A stretch of DNA of 64,000 bases from Lachnospiraceae bacterium. GTDB taxonomy: Bacteria > Bacillota > Clostridia > Lachnospirales > Lachnospiraceae. Below the pieces are notes generated by a model. The model made no database searches. It was not told the origin of the DNA and saw only the letters and a list, made by a program, of their open reading frames with translations. Below are positions 42,538 to 51,730 of the stretch, one piece after another (the stretch's first letter is position 1; each line of letters opens with the position of its first letter). Where the stretch lies: the NCBI GenBank assembly GCA_016294075.1, contig JAEDCQ010000006.1, forward strand, positions 28,375 to 92,374, read 5' to 3'. Both the position numbers and the translations under genes were made by a program.

Positions 42538-44397
42538 CTTCATCGCTCTCATTGCATTTAATATTGCTATAAATGCCACGCCTACATCCGCAAAAACGGC
42601 CGCCCACATCGATGCAAATCCGAATGCCGCCAAAATAAGTACCAGGAATTTGATGCCAAGCGCAAGTACAATATTCTGGTGCACAATACGCAGAGTCTTT
42701 GCAGAAATATCCATCGCTTTTACGATTTTTGACGGTTCATCTGTCATAATAACAATATCGGCAGCCTCTATCGCCGCGTCTGATCCAAGTCCGCCCATCG
42801 CAATACCGATATCCGCTCTTGCCAAAACCGGTGCATCGTTAATACCGTCCCCTACAAAGATAAGTTTACCATTTTCCGATTTATTCGCAAACAGTTTTTC
42901 CATATTTGTCACTTTATCGGCAGGAAGAAGCTGTGCATGGTATTCTGTGATTCCCAGTTTTTCTGCAATATGTGCCGCTGCCTCTTTTCTGTCTCCTGTC
43001 AGCATAACAATATGCCGTATTCCATGCTTCTTTAATCCGTCAATACATTTCTTTGCGTCTTCCTTTTCTTCGTCCGTGATAAGCAGATAGCCGAGCAATT
43101 TTCCTTCCAAAGCAGCAAATACAACCGTGCCGATTGGTTCAACATCAGGTATCGTCACATTTATCTGCTGCATCAGCTTATCATTACCGACATAATACAC
43201 TCTGCCGTCCATAACGGCCTTCACACCAAAGCCGGCAATTTCTTCCGTGGACGTAAGCCTTGATGTATCTATTTCTTTCCCGTATCTGTTCTTAATGGAA
43301 ACAGAAATAGGGTGATTGGAATAGCATTCAGCCAATGCTGTTATTTCGAGTAACGCTTCCTCTGTCATGGACTCTTCTGCCGGCACAATCTTCTGTACTG
43401 CAAAATTTCCTTTTGTCAATGTTCCGGTTTTATCCATTACCACAATTTCCGCTTTTGCAAGCTGTTCCAAATATGTGCTTCCCTTGACCAGAATTCCTGC
43501 CCTACCGGCACCGCCGAGTCCTCCGAAAAAGCTTAACGGAATACTGATGACTAAAGCACACGGGCAGCTGATAACCAGAAATGACAGTGCGCGGTATACC
43601 CATACCCCAAACGGCTGCTGTAAAAGAAGTGGCGGCAATACGGCAAGAAGTGCTGCTGACAGCACCACACACGGTGTATAGTATTTTGCAAAGCGGGTGA
43701 TGAAATTCTCTGTTTCCGCCTTTTTGGAAGAAGCATTTTCCACAAGGTCTAATATCTTCGTAACTGTGGATTCCGCAAATGTTTTTGTAACGCGTACCTG
43801 AATGACTCCGTTTAGATTAATGCAGCCGCTGATAACGGTGTCACCCTCCTGTGCCTCACGCGGCATGCTTTCGCCTGTTAGTGCCATCGTATCCAGCGTT
43901 GTATTTCCCTTTATTACGATACCGTCAAGCGGAATGCGTTCTCCCGGCTTTATTATTATACATTCGTCTATTGCCACATCCTCCGGAGATACCGTCTGTT
44001 CTTCCTCATTTCTTAAAACATTGGCATAATCCGGGCGGATATTCATCAGTTCTTTAATTGACTTACGGGAATTGTTAACCGCATACGCCTGAAACCACTC
44101 TCCAACCTGATAAAACAGCATTACGGCTACAGCCTCAGGATATTCTCCGACAAAAAATGCACCTATTGTAGCAATCAGCATCAGAAAATTTTCATCAAAA
44201 ATCTGTCCCTTGGCAATATTCACACATGCTTTTTTGACAACGTCACCGCCGATTACCAAATACGCAATCAAAAATAGGATAAGCCCTAATATGGTTTCTT
44301 CCACTAACGCAACCATATTATTGCACAATACTGCAACTAAAAATAGCGTGGCTCCGAGTATTATTTTCTTTAATCTCTTTTTTAGTTTCTTAGTCAT
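42526..44397 (-). CDS. Heavy-metal (Cd/Zn/Co-type) P1B ATPase
   Basis: Exports divalent heavy metals across the membrane using ATP. It has 623 residues and lacks its own N-terminal metal-binding domain, which is encoded by the separate small gene upstream. Features: helices in residues 10-60, actuator loop LTGESMPREAQEGD, metal site SCPCALV in helix 6, phosphorylation DKTGTLT near 340, HP-motif NHPISVSI, nucleotide site MLTGDRKEAA and hinge VGDGINDAPVLARADIGIAMG. The SCPCALV form and the ArsR/CadC-type regulator point to Zn/Cd/Pb rather than copper. It follows the HMA gene by 13 bp. Confidence 0.92.
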   Translation of the reverse strand: MTKKLKKRLKKIILGATLFLVAVLCNNMVALVEETILGLILFLIAYLVIGGDVVKKACVNIAKGQIFDENFLMLIATIGAFFVGEYPEAVAVMLFYQVGEWFQAYAVNNSRKSIKELMNIRPDYANVLRNEEEQTVSPEDVAIDECIIIKPGERIPLDGIVIKGNTTLDTMALTGESMPREAQEGDTVISGCINLNGVIQVRVTKTFAESTVTKILDLVENASSKKAETENFITRFAKYYTPCVVLSAALLAVLPPLLLQQPFGVWVYRALSFLVISCPCALVISIPLSFFGGLGGAGRAGILVKGSTYLEQLAKAEIVVMDKTGTLTKGNFAVQKIVPAEESMTEEALLEITALAECYSNHPISVSIKNRYGKEIDTSRLTSTEEIAGFGVKAVMDGRVYYVGNDKLMQQINVTIPDVEPIGTVVFAALEGKLLGYLLITDEEKEDAKKCIDGLKKHGIRHIVMLTGDRKEAAAHIAEKLGITEYHAQLLPADKVTNMEKLFANKSENGKLIFVGDGINDAPVLARADIGIAMGGLGSDAAIEAADIVIMTDEPSKIVKAMDISAKTLRIVHQNIVLALGIKFLVLILAAFGFASMWAAVFADVGVAFIAILNAMRAMKVPE

Positions 44398-44410
44398 AAT
44401 CCATTACCTG

Positions 44411-44632
44411 TTATTTCTCAATTACCTCTACGTCCGGTTCAAATTTCTTAACAATCTTCTTTACTTCTGCGCTAAGAGCTGCTGCCTTATCGTCTTCAAT
44501 ATCAACTACCAGCTTTTGTGTAAGAAGTGTACATGTACTTTTCTTTACACCCTCCAATTTTGCAACAGCTTCCTCAATCTTACCGGCACAATGTGCGCAA
44601 TCCAAATCCTCTAAAATATAAGTCTTAATCAT
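44411..44632 (-). CDS. Heavy-metal-associated (HMA) domain protein
   Basis: A 73-residue ferredoxin-like metal chaperone. The metal site is DCAHCAGKIEEAV (CxxC at Cys12 and Cys15), with the beta-alpha-beta pattern GVKKSTCTLLTQKLVVDIEDD and a Lys/Glu-rich end. It lies between the ArsR regulator and the P-ATPase, and probably supplies metal to the ATPase, replacing a fused N-terminal domain. Asp before the first Cys is often seen in Zn/Cd-type domains. Confidence 0.88.
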   Translation of the reverse strand: MIKTYILEDLDCAHCAGKIEEAVAKLEGVKKSTCTLLTQKLVVDIEDDKAAALSAEVKKIVKKFEPDVEVIEK

Positions 44633-44694
44633 AAATATGTCCTCTCTTTCCTTTATTTATCATTTATAAACATTTTTATTTTCAATCGACATCC

Positions 44695-44733
44695 GTCAAT
44701 TCTACTGCCGCCTATTCTGTCGTCGCCTATTCC
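44695..44733. repeat. 15-bp repeat across the arsR stop codon
   Basis: GCCTATTCTGTCGTC (44710-44724) is followed by GCCTATTCC at 44725, which contains the stop codon (44727-44729); a degenerate copy precedes it at 44695. Confidence 0.6.
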
Positions 44734-45098
44734 CGGATATGCTCTAACCCCATATCCAAAATTACTGCAATATGATCATCTGCAAGTGAATAATAAATTG
44801 TTTTCCCGTCCCTGCGGTTCTTAACAAGATCCATCTGTTTTAATATGCGCAATTGATGGGATATTGCCGACTGTGTCATGGACAGGCTGTCGGCGATATC
44901 GCATACACACATCTCCTGTAATCGTAATACGGATAGAATCTTAATCCTTGTCGTATCACCAAACACTTTAAAAAAATCCGCCAAATCATATAAATCTTCT
45001 TCTGCCGGTATCTGTGCCTCTACCCGGTGAACGAGTTCGCCATGACAATGCTTTTCACTGCAGCTCTCTGCATGCTCTTTTGTAATGTCACGTTTCAT
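44727..45098 (-). CDS. ArsR/SmtB-family metal-sensing repressor (CadC-like)
   Basis: A 123-residue winged-helix repressor that releases DNA when metal binds. An N-terminal Cys/His cluster (CSEKHCHGE near residue 13) and the EMCVCDIADSL alpha-3 motif near residue 63 form a CadC-type alpha3N site; the C-terminal DDHIAVILDMGLEHI supplies the alpha5 ligands. Recognition helix: TQSAISHQLRILKQMDLV. It leads the operon with the HMA protein and P-ATPase and is preceded by a matching palindromic operator. Confidence 0.92.
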   Translation of the reverse strand: MKRDITKEHAESCSEKHCHGELVHRVEAQIPAEEDLYDLADFFKVFGDTTRIKILSVLRLQEMCVCDIADSLSMTQSAISHQLRILKQMDLVKNRRDGKTIYYSLADDHIAVILDMGLEHIRE

Positions 45099-45164
45099 AA
45101 CCGTACTCCTTTCTTTTAATTTTTCTTCACATTTATTTTTCCAAAATCTCTTACTATCATATTA

Positions 45165-45194
45165 TGAATATATGAACGATTATTCATATATTCA
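45165..45194. promoter_or_regulatory. ArsR/SmtB-type 12-6-12 operator
   Basis: TGAATATATGAA (45165-45176), six bases, TTCATATATTCA (45183-45194): a perfect inverted repeat upstream of arsR, matching the ATATGAAC...GTTCATAT core of SmtB/CadC operators. Confidence 0.88.
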
Positions 45195-45223
45195 TAATAT
45201 CACATTTTTCCGTCTTGTCAACA

Positions 45224-45269
45224 AAAAAATACCCATCCGTTTTAATATAAACACGGACAGGTATTTTTT
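45224..45269 (-). terminator. Terminator of the first NSS gene
   Basis: AAAAAATACCCATCCGT pairs with ACGGACAGGTATTTTTT around an AT-rich loop; T-rich on the minus strand after the stem. Confidence 0.85.
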
Positions 45270-45286
45270 ATGTAATGATAACAATA

Positions 45287-46645
45287 TTAATATGTAATGA
45301 TGCCAAACTGTGCCAGCGTATAGAATACTAAGATAATAATCATAAATATCGGCGCAATATAGCGAACCATTACACGAAATACTTTGAGGCGCGGGAATTT
45401 TTCCCCATTTTTTGTAATTTCATCCTCAATTACCTTTGTTCCCACTATCCAACCAATCAAAATACACGTTGCCAACGCAACAATCGGCATCAATACGCTG
45501 TTGGAAATGTAATCAAAGAAGGTTAGGAAATCCATTCCGAGAACTGTAATTCCTGACCAGATTCCATGTCCGAGGGATGAAGGAATACCAAGCAACAGAC
45601 TGATTACAAAAATAAGCAGCACTGCTTTTGTACGTCCCATTTTAAACTTATCCATAAAAATGGATGTAATTGCTTCCATAATGGAAATAGAGCTTGTAAG
45701 CGCTGCTACCAAAACAAGAATAAAGAAAGCAGCACCTATAATATGCCCTAACGGCATTGCATCAAAAACCTTAGGAAGCGTTATAAACATCAGACCGGCA
45801 CCACCGCTCTTTAGTCCGGCCTCCCCACTGAATACATAAACAGCCGGTACAATCATAAATCCCGATAATATGGCAATAGCCGTATCAAAAATTTCAATCT
45901 GATTTACAGAACGATTAATATTTACATTATCCTTTACATAGGAACCATAGGAAACCATAATACCCATGGCAATACTCATGGAATAAAACAATTGTCCCAT
46001 TGCCGCACAGATTGTTTTAATCGAAAACTTTGAAAAGTCAGGCAATAAATAATAACGAATTCCTTCTCCGGAACCGGGAAGTGTAATAACAAAAATACAT
46101 ACCCCGATTGAAATCAATACCAATATTGGCATCAGAAATGTACTGACTTTTTCAATTCCTTTTTCTACGCCGCCGAGTACAATCAGCGTCGTTAAAATCA
46201 GGAATATTGCAAAGAAAAGAATCGGAGATGTTGTCTGACTGACAAACCCTCCAAAGTAAGAATCCTCTGCCGCCGCTGTACCCTGTCCCGAAAGGAAGGT
46301 CATCATGTACTTTATAACCCATCCGCCGATAACACTGTAATACGGCAGAATAATGATCGGTACAATCGCCGCCAGATATCCTAAAAACCCAAAGCGCTTA
46401 TCAAATGAAGTATACGCTCTGATTGAGCTTAATCTGGTTTTACGTCCGATTGCTATTTCCATAATCAGCATAGAAAAACCAAATGTCACTACCAATATCA
46501 GGTATACCAAAAGAAAAATACCGCCACCATACTGCGCGGCCAGATACGGAAATCTCCAAATGTTACCAAGACCTACCGCACTTCCTGCCGCCGCAAGTAC
46601 AAATCCAAATCCGCCACTAAAGCTACCCCTTTTGTTTTCACTCAT
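45287..46645 (-). CDS. Sodium-dependent transporter, NSS family (1)
   Basis: A 452-residue LeuT-fold Na+-coupled amino acid symporter with about 11-12 helices. Helix 1 carries the family signature GFVLAAAGSAVGLGNIWRFPYLAAQYGGG with the unwound Na+/substrate site; ALTSSISIMEAITS in helix 8 and FYSMSIAMGIMVSYGSY in helix 6 are also typical. Its substrate is unknown. The ribosome site is weak. A second member of the same family lies 3 kb upstream, with the copper ATPase between them. Confidence 0.92.
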   Translation of the reverse strand: MSENKRGSFSGGFGFVLAAAGSAVGLGNIWRFPYLAAQYGGGIFLLVYLILVVTFGFSMLIMEIAIGRKTRLSSIRAYTSFDKRFGFLGYLAAIVPIIILPYYSVIGGWVIKYMMTFLSGQGTAAAEDSYFGGFVSQTTSPILFFAIFLILTTLIVLGGVEKGIEKVSTFLMPILVLISIGVCIFVITLPGSGEGIRYYLLPDFSKFSIKTICAAMGQLFYSMSIAMGIMVSYGSYVKDNVNINRSVNQIEIFDTAIAILSGFMIVPAVYVFSGEAGLKSGGAGLMFITLPKVFDAMPLGHIIGAAFFILVLVAALTSSISIMEAITSIFMDKFKMGRTKAVLLIFVISLLLGIPSSLGHGIWSGITVLGMDFLTFFDYISNSVLMPIVALATCILIGWIVGTKVIEDEITKNGEKFPRLKVFRVMVRYIAPIFMIIILVFYTLAQFGIITY

Positions 46646-46779
46646 AACCCATTCCCACTTTCTAATATAGTATTTCGTTTATGTTATAACATCTTTATGT
46701 GGATGTCAAACAAATTTTTCCGACATTTAATACAAGTTTCATTTTTTATCTCTAAATTTTCATCTTTACACAGTCGCTC

Positions 46780-46989
46780 TCAGTCAATTGAAACCACTTC
46801 ATAGTCCTTTGCTTCCACTGCATTCTTTAACACTTCCTCTGAAATCTCTTCCTTCAATTTCAGAACCGCCGTTCCTGCTTCATGGCTGACTACCGCTTCT
46901 TCTACCTCAGGAAGTGATTCCAGGCATTTCTTTACACTCGCCTCACAATGTCCGCACATCATGCCGTTTATTTTTATTGTCTTTGTCAT
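46780..46989 (-). other. Possible internally started CopZ-like copper chaperone within copA
   Basis: An in-frame ATG at 46989 begins MTKTIKINGMMCGHCEAS and gives 69 residues, the usual CopZ length. GGAG (46999-47002) in an AAAAGGAGAAAAAGG stretch lies nine bases upstream. Separate production is inferred, not shown; the stretch also encodes the Lys-rich linker of the fusion. Confidence 0.5.
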
Positions 46990-49302
46990 AACCTTTTTCT
47001 CCTTTTTTTTAATTTTCCTATCTTTTGAAGCATCATGCACCCTTACCAGATTCAATCTGAGTGCATTGCTTACAACACAAAAACTGGAAAGACTCATTGC
47101 CGCGGCTGCAAACATCGGATTTAACTCCCATCCGAATACCGGAATCCATATACCCGCGGCAAGAGGTATTCCGATGACATTATAGAAGAATGCCCAGAAC
47201 AAATTCTGATGAATATTCCTAAGTGCCGCACGACTCAGGCGGATTGCCGCCGCTACGTCCCTTAAGCGGCTTTTCACCAGTACAATATCCGCCGCATCAA
47301 TCGCTATATCGGTTCCTGCACCAATAGCCATACCGATATCTGCCCTTGTCAGAGCAGGAGCATCGTTTATACCATCCCCCACCATTGCAACTTTTCCGTT
47401 CTTTTGAAGTTCTTTTATCACACTTTCTTTTCCAGCCGGCAAAACACCTGCAATTACCCTATCTACACCGGCCTTCCTGCCGATTGCATTTGCAGTTTTC
47501 TCATTATCTCCTGTCAGCATGACTACATGAAGCCCCATATTCTGCAATTCTTTAATCGCTTCAACGGCATCCTCCTTCATCACGTCAGCAACTGCAATCA
47601 TACCAAGTATTCTATCGTTTTTTGCGAAGAATAAAGGGGTTTTGCCTTCCTCTGCCAATACTTCCGCTTTTTTTTCAATTGGATGTAAGGAAGCAGATGA
47701 CGTATTGTTTAAACAAGCGGAAATGAATTTGAAACTGCCGCCCTGTAACAGTTCACCGTCTGCTTTGGCTGTCAGTCCGTTTCCGGGAAGGGCCTGAAAA
47801 TCCGTGATTTCTTCACAGGAAATCCTTTTTTCTTTTGCATATTCATTAATGGCTTTCGCAAGCGGATGCTCACTTTTTTGTTCCAATGAAGCAGCCAGTG
47901 TAAGCAGTTGTTCTTCCGTAATACCTTCTGCCGGCAGGATATCCGTAACAACAGGCTCCCCGTTTGTAACCGTACCCGTCTTATCCAATGCAATTACATG
48001 GATTTTACCTGCCATTTCCAAGGATGCTGCCGTTTTATATAAAATACCGTTGCGGGCACCGACTCCGTTTCCTACCATAATGGCAACCGGAGTTGCAAGT
48101 CCCAATGCACACGGACAACTGATAACCAATACGGAAATTCCCCTCGCCAGAGCATATCCGATACTTTCCCCTAAAAGAAGCCAAATTATCATGGTAATAA
48201 ACGCAAGCACAATGACCGCCGGAACAAAAAAGCCGGATACAGTATCTGCCACCTTTGCAATCGGAGCCTTTGTGGAGGCCGCATCACTTACCATCTGTAT
48301 AATCTGTGATAATGTGGTATCTTCTCCGACCCTTGTTGCTTCACAGCGTAAAAATCCGGACTGATTTACGGTTGCCGCCGATATCTGACTGCCTTTTGCT
48401 TTATCAACTGGAATGCTCTCACCGGTTAATGCAGCTTCGTTTACTGCACTGTTTCCTTCTATAACAACTCCGTCAACCGGAATGCTTTCTCCGGGTCTGA
48501 CAACAAAAATATCTCCCTTTTTGACCTGTTCAATCGGAACTACTGTCTCAACTTTATTAAATTCAATGACAGCCGTTTTAGGAGAAAGCTTTAAAAGGCC
48601 CTTTAACGCATCGGTTGTTCGACCCTTTGAGCGGGCCTCCAGCATCTTACCTACCGTAATCAACGTTAAGATCATTGCCGCTGATTCAAAGTAAAATTCA
48701 TGCATATAATTATGCACAGCCGCCATATTGCCGTTTGCCTGCGCATCCGTTACCAAAAATAATGCATATGTGCTGTAGATAAATGCTGATGAGGAACCGA
48801 GTGCCACCAATGTATCCATATTCGGGGAGCGCTTCCATAAGCTCTTAAATCCGCTGATAAAAAATTTCCGGTTGATTTCCATAACAGCAACAGTCAACAA
48901 TAACTGCAGAATTCCCTGTGCCGCCGGATTATGCAGAAAGAAAGAAGGAATCGGCCAATTCCACATCATATGCCCCATTGAGAAATACATCAGCACCAAA
49001 AGAAAAGCAATTGACCAGATAAGACGCCTTTTCAAAACCGGCGTTTCTTTATCCTGTATCATTTCTTCATATGCATCAGAAGAAGAGGTATTGCGGGAAT
49101 TACTTCCTTTTTTGCGCGCTCCGTATCCTGCATCCTCTACTGCCTTAATAATAGCCGAAGCATCCGCGCTTCCTTCCACCCCCATAGAATTGGTAAGTAA
49201 ACTGACACTGCAGGAAGTAACACCTTCTACTTCTTTTACTGCCTTTTCTACTCTTGCACTACATGCTGCACAGCTCATGCCGCTTATGCTATATTGTTCC
49301 AT
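46780..49302 (-). CDS. copA: Copper-exporting P1B ATPase with N- and C-terminal HMA domains
   Basis: Exports Cu+ from the cytosol. Architecture of the 840 residues: N-terminal HMA domain (GMSCAACSARVEKAV, residues 8-22), eight helices, actuator LTGESIPVDKAKG, metal site SCPCALGLATPVAIMVG (CPC of Cu+ pumps), DKTGTVTNGEPVVT, SEHPLAKAI, MLTGDNEKTA and VGDGINDAPALTRADIGMAIGAG. After helix 8 a Lys-rich linker leads to a second HMA domain (INGMMCGHCEASVKKCL, last 69 residues). That last part equals a complete CopZ chaperone and has its own ribosome site and ATG, so it may also be made alone. GAGAGG precedes the ATG at 49302. Confidence 0.94.
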   Translation of the reverse strand: MEQYSISGMSCAACSARVEKAVKEVEGVTSCSVSLLTNSMGVEGSADASAIIKAVEDAGYGARKKGSNSRNTSSSDAYEEMIQDKETPVLKRRLIWSIAFLLVLMYFSMGHMMWNWPIPSFFLHNPAAQGILQLLLTVAVMEINRKFFISGFKSLWKRSPNMDTLVALGSSSAFIYSTYALFLVTDAQANGNMAAVHNYMHEFYFESAAMILTLITVGKMLEARSKGRTTDALKGLLKLSPKTAVIEFNKVETVVPIEQVKKGDIFVVRPGESIPVDGVVIEGNSAVNEAALTGESIPVDKAKGSQISAATVNQSGFLRCEATRVGEDTTLSQIIQMVSDAASTKAPIAKVADTVSGFFVPAVIVLAFITMIIWLLLGESIGYALARGISVLVISCPCALGLATPVAIMVGNGVGARNGILYKTAASLEMAGKIHVIALDKTGTVTNGEPVVTDILPAEGITEEQLLTLAASLEQKSEHPLAKAINEYAKEKRISCEEITDFQALPGNGLTAKADGELLQGGSFKFISACLNNTSSASLHPIEKKAEVLAEEGKTPLFFAKNDRILGMIAVADVMKEDAVEAIKELQNMGLHVVMLTGDNEKTANAIGRKAGVDRVIAGVLPAGKESVIKELQKNGKVAMVGDGINDAPALTRADIGMAIGAGTDIAIDAADIVLVKSRLRDVAAAIRLSRAALRNIHQNLFWAFFYNVIGIPLAAGIWIPVFGWELNPMFAAAAMSLSSFCVVSNALRLNLVRVHDASKDRKIKKKEKKVMTKTIKINGMMCGHCEASVKKCLESLPEVEEAVVSHEAGTAVLKLKEEISEEVLKNAVEAKDYEVVSID

Positions 49303-49348
49303 TTTTCCTCTCATTCTGCCGATAAAGGCGTCCTTGTGAATCATATAT

Positions 49349-49365
49349 TGAAAGAGAAGCTTTCA
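49349..49365. promoter_or_regulatory. Inverted repeat upstream of copA
   Basis: TGAAAG, five bases, CTTTCA about 50 bp before the copA start. It could be an operator, but it does not match a copper-repressor box I know. Confidence 0.25.
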
Positions 49366-49401
49366 CTGTTTATAAGTTATATTTTTACAGAAAAAAATTT
49401 T

Positions 49402-49512
49402 TTATTCATTATTATACATATGCTGAAATATATTTCCGACTAAAATCGGTATCGTAAACAATATTATTCCACGCATCGGTCTGCCGACTGTCAAATCATT
49501 TGTCGTTTTCAC
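49402..49512 (-). pseudogene. MATE transporter N-terminal remnant (36 residues)
   Basis: From the GTG at 49512, with GGAGAGG upstream, the frame reads NDLTVGRPMRGIILFTIPILVGNIFQHMYNN and stops. This is the opening of a MATE-family pump (usual DLTxGxPLxxILxFxxPLLxGNLFQQLYN), which should continue for about 420 more residues. An AT-rich stretch follows, with no further match. It lies just downstream of the second NSS gene and may be its former operon partner. Confidence 0.75.
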
Positions 49513-49561
49513 AATTTCATTCCTCTCCAAAGTATCCTTCGTACGTACCGATATCCGGCAG

Positions 49562-50917
49562 CTATATTAACCCAAGGATTAAAATGACAAGTACAATTAC
49601 CGGTAATACAAATGTCATATATCCACGCATCCACTCTGCTACTTTTAAACCTTTTCCTTCATTTGCTTCATTAATAAACTTATCCCAGCCCCAGCCGTAA
49701 CGAATTGTACAGAATAATACAACAATAAGCGAGCCCAGTGGCAGCAGCAAATTACTTACAATAAAATCTTCCAAATCTAATACCGTACTTCCCTCACCCA
49801 GCGGTGCAAATGCACTCCAGATATTAAATCCGAAAATACAGGGAAGCGACAGCACAAGTATTGCCGCACAATTTATCAGAGACGCTTTTTTTCGTGTCCA
49901 GCCTGTCAGGTCCATAGTGCAGGAAATCAACGCCTCAAATACGGCAAGGACTGTAGAAAAGGCTGCAAATGTCATAAAAACAAAGAACAGACTGCCCCAG
50001 AAACGTCCTCCCGGAATATTATTAAAAATATTAGGCAGAGTAATAAAAATCAAACTCGGACCGCTGTCCGGCTGAACGCCGTATGCAAAGCAGGCCGGAA
50101 AAATAATCAGACCTGAAGATAATGCCACAAATGTGTCTAAAATTGCAACATTTACCGCTTCTCCCATCAGTGCACGCTCTTTTCCGATATAGCTTCCGAA
50201 TATTTCCATTGCACCGATACCGAGACTTAACGTAAAGAATGCCTGGCTCATTGCCCCGGTAATGACATTAACAATACCAATTTCTTTCATTCTATTAAAA
50301 TCCGGCAATAAATAAAAAGCCAGACCTTCCCCGCTTCCCTCCATAAAAATACTATTTATGGCAAGAACAATCATAATACCAAGCAAAGCCAGCATCATGA
50401 CCTTGGTGATACGCTCTAATCCTTTTTGCAATCCAACAGAGCATACTGTAAAACCAAGTACAACAACAATTACCATATAAATTGTCATGGGAACCGGATT
50501 TGCCAACATTTCTCCAAAACAAGCGGCAACGCCGTCTGCATTGAGTCCGAAAAAATCTCCCTTTACCATCTTAACAAAATACTGCAGCATCCATCCTGCG
50601 ACAGTTGTATAAAACATCATCAAAATATAGCTTCCAATCATAGCGCCGTAACCGTAAAAATGCCACTTACTTCCTTTTGGCTCCAACTCATTGCAGACCT
50701 TTAACGGACTTTTCTGGCTGGCACGCCCCATAGCAAATTCCATTGTCATGACCGGAATGCCCAAAATCAAAAGGAAAAAGATATAAATCAATACAAATGC
50801 ACCGCCGCCATACTGTCCTGCCATATACGGAAATTTCCATACATTTCCGATTCCTATTGCACATCCGGCACTTAACAGAATAAAACCGAGTCGGCTTCCC
50901 AAACGTTCTCTCTCCAT
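49562..50917 (-). CDS. Sodium-dependent transporter, NSS family (2)
   Basis: A 451-residue LeuT-fold symporter, similar in design to the 45287-46645 gene but clearly divergent. Helix 1 signature: GFILLSAGCAIGIGNVWKFPYMAGQYGGGAF; helix 6 FTLSLGIGAMEIFGSYIG; helix 8 FAAFSTVLAVFEALISC. It imports an unknown amino acid-like substrate with Na+. The stop is followed within 50 bp by the MATE remnant. It diverges from the YitT-type gene. Confidence 0.92.
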   Translation of the reverse strand: MERERLGSRLGFILLSAGCAIGIGNVWKFPYMAGQYGGGAFVLIYIFFLLILGIPVMTMEFAMGRASQKSPLKVCNELEPKGSKWHFYGYGAMIGSYILMMFYTTVAGWMLQYFVKMVKGDFFGLNADGVAACFGEMLANPVPMTIYMVIVVVLGFTVCSVGLQKGLERITKVMMLALLGIMIVLAINSIFMEGSGEGLAFYLLPDFNRMKEIGIVNVITGAMSQAFFTLSLGIGAMEIFGSYIGKERALMGEAVNVAILDTFVALSSGLIIFPACFAYGVQPDSGPSLIFITLPNIFNNIPGGRFWGSLFFVFMTFAAFSTVLAVFEALISCTMDLTGWTRKKASLINCAAILVLSLPCIFGFNIWSAFAPLGEGSTVLDLEDFIVSNLLLPLGSLIVVLFCTIRYGWGWDKFINEANEGKGLKVAEWMRGYMTFVLPVIVLVILILGLI

Positions 50918-51069
50918 AATAATTCTCCATTCTTCACAATTTTCTTTATATGCCGCTCCAATTATATACTAAATTTTTTTCTTTGTCACTTCTGCACTTT
51001 AGAAAAATCCTGCAAATAACCCTTTGGAAAAGCTTGCAAAGAATCATTTTTCAAGTTAGTATAGTGCGT

Positions 51070-51687
51070 ATGATTGAAACAGTAATTAACAGATTGAAAT
51101 GTCATATAAAAAAATGCATACTGATTTTACTGGGTAGTGCAATTCTCGCATTCGGTCTTTATCATGTTCACTCTTTTTCCAATATTACAGAGGGAGGGGT
51201 ATTAGGACTTACACTGCTGTTGCACTATTGGCTTCACCTTTCGCCTGCCATCTCCGGTTTTGTATTAAATGCACTCTGCTATTTTTTAGGTTACAAAACC
51301 CTTGGCAAAAAGTTCATTGCTTACTCAATTGTTGCCGGTAGCGGATTCTCATTTTTTTATGCGATTTTTGAGCAGTTTGACCCTCTATGGCCACAGTTAG
51401 CCCAAATGCCGCTTGCCGCCGCCATTACAGGTGCATTGTTTGTCGGTACCGGCGTTGGTATCAGTGTCCGGTACGGCGGAGCTCCGGGAGGAGATGATGC
51501 TCTGGCAATGAGTTTAGGACATCTTTTTAAGGTAAATATAAAATGGATTTATTTAATCAGTGATTTGGTTGTACTCGTTTTATCTGTCAGCTATATTCCG
51601 TTAAATAAAATTGTTTATTCCCTTTTGACGGTAATTTTATCCGGACAGATTATCGGATTATTCCAGCTTGGAAAAGATAAAGCTTAG
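51070..51687 (+). CDS. YitT/DUF161-family membrane protein
   Basis: A 205-residue membrane protein with five or six helices: AFGLYHVHSFSNITEGGVLGLTLLLHYW, SGFVLNALCYFLGYKTLGKKF, ALFVGTGVGISVRYGGAPGGDDALAMSL and ISDLVVLVLS. The GG-rich GGAPGGDDALA loop is a family hallmark. Its function is unknown. The ATG at 51070 is my choice by similarity of the first helix; there is no ribosome site just before it, and the frame is open upstream to 50950, so the start is uncertain. A relative of related topology (YczE-like) lies 600 bp downstream. Confidence 0.78.
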   Translation: MIETVINRLKCHIKKCILILLGSAILAFGLYHVHSFSNITEGGVLGLTLLLHYWLHLSPAISGFVLNALCYFLGYKTLGKKFIAYSIVAGSGFSFFYAIFEQFDPLWPQLAQMPLAAAITGALFVGTGVGISVRYGGAPGGDDALAMSLGHLFKVNIKWIYLISDLVVLVLSVSYIPLNKIVYSLLTVILSGQIIGLFQLGKDKA

Positions 51688-51730
51688 AAGTATAAAGTAT
51701 CTCATAAATAGTTAGAAGAAGGGCAGTTAT

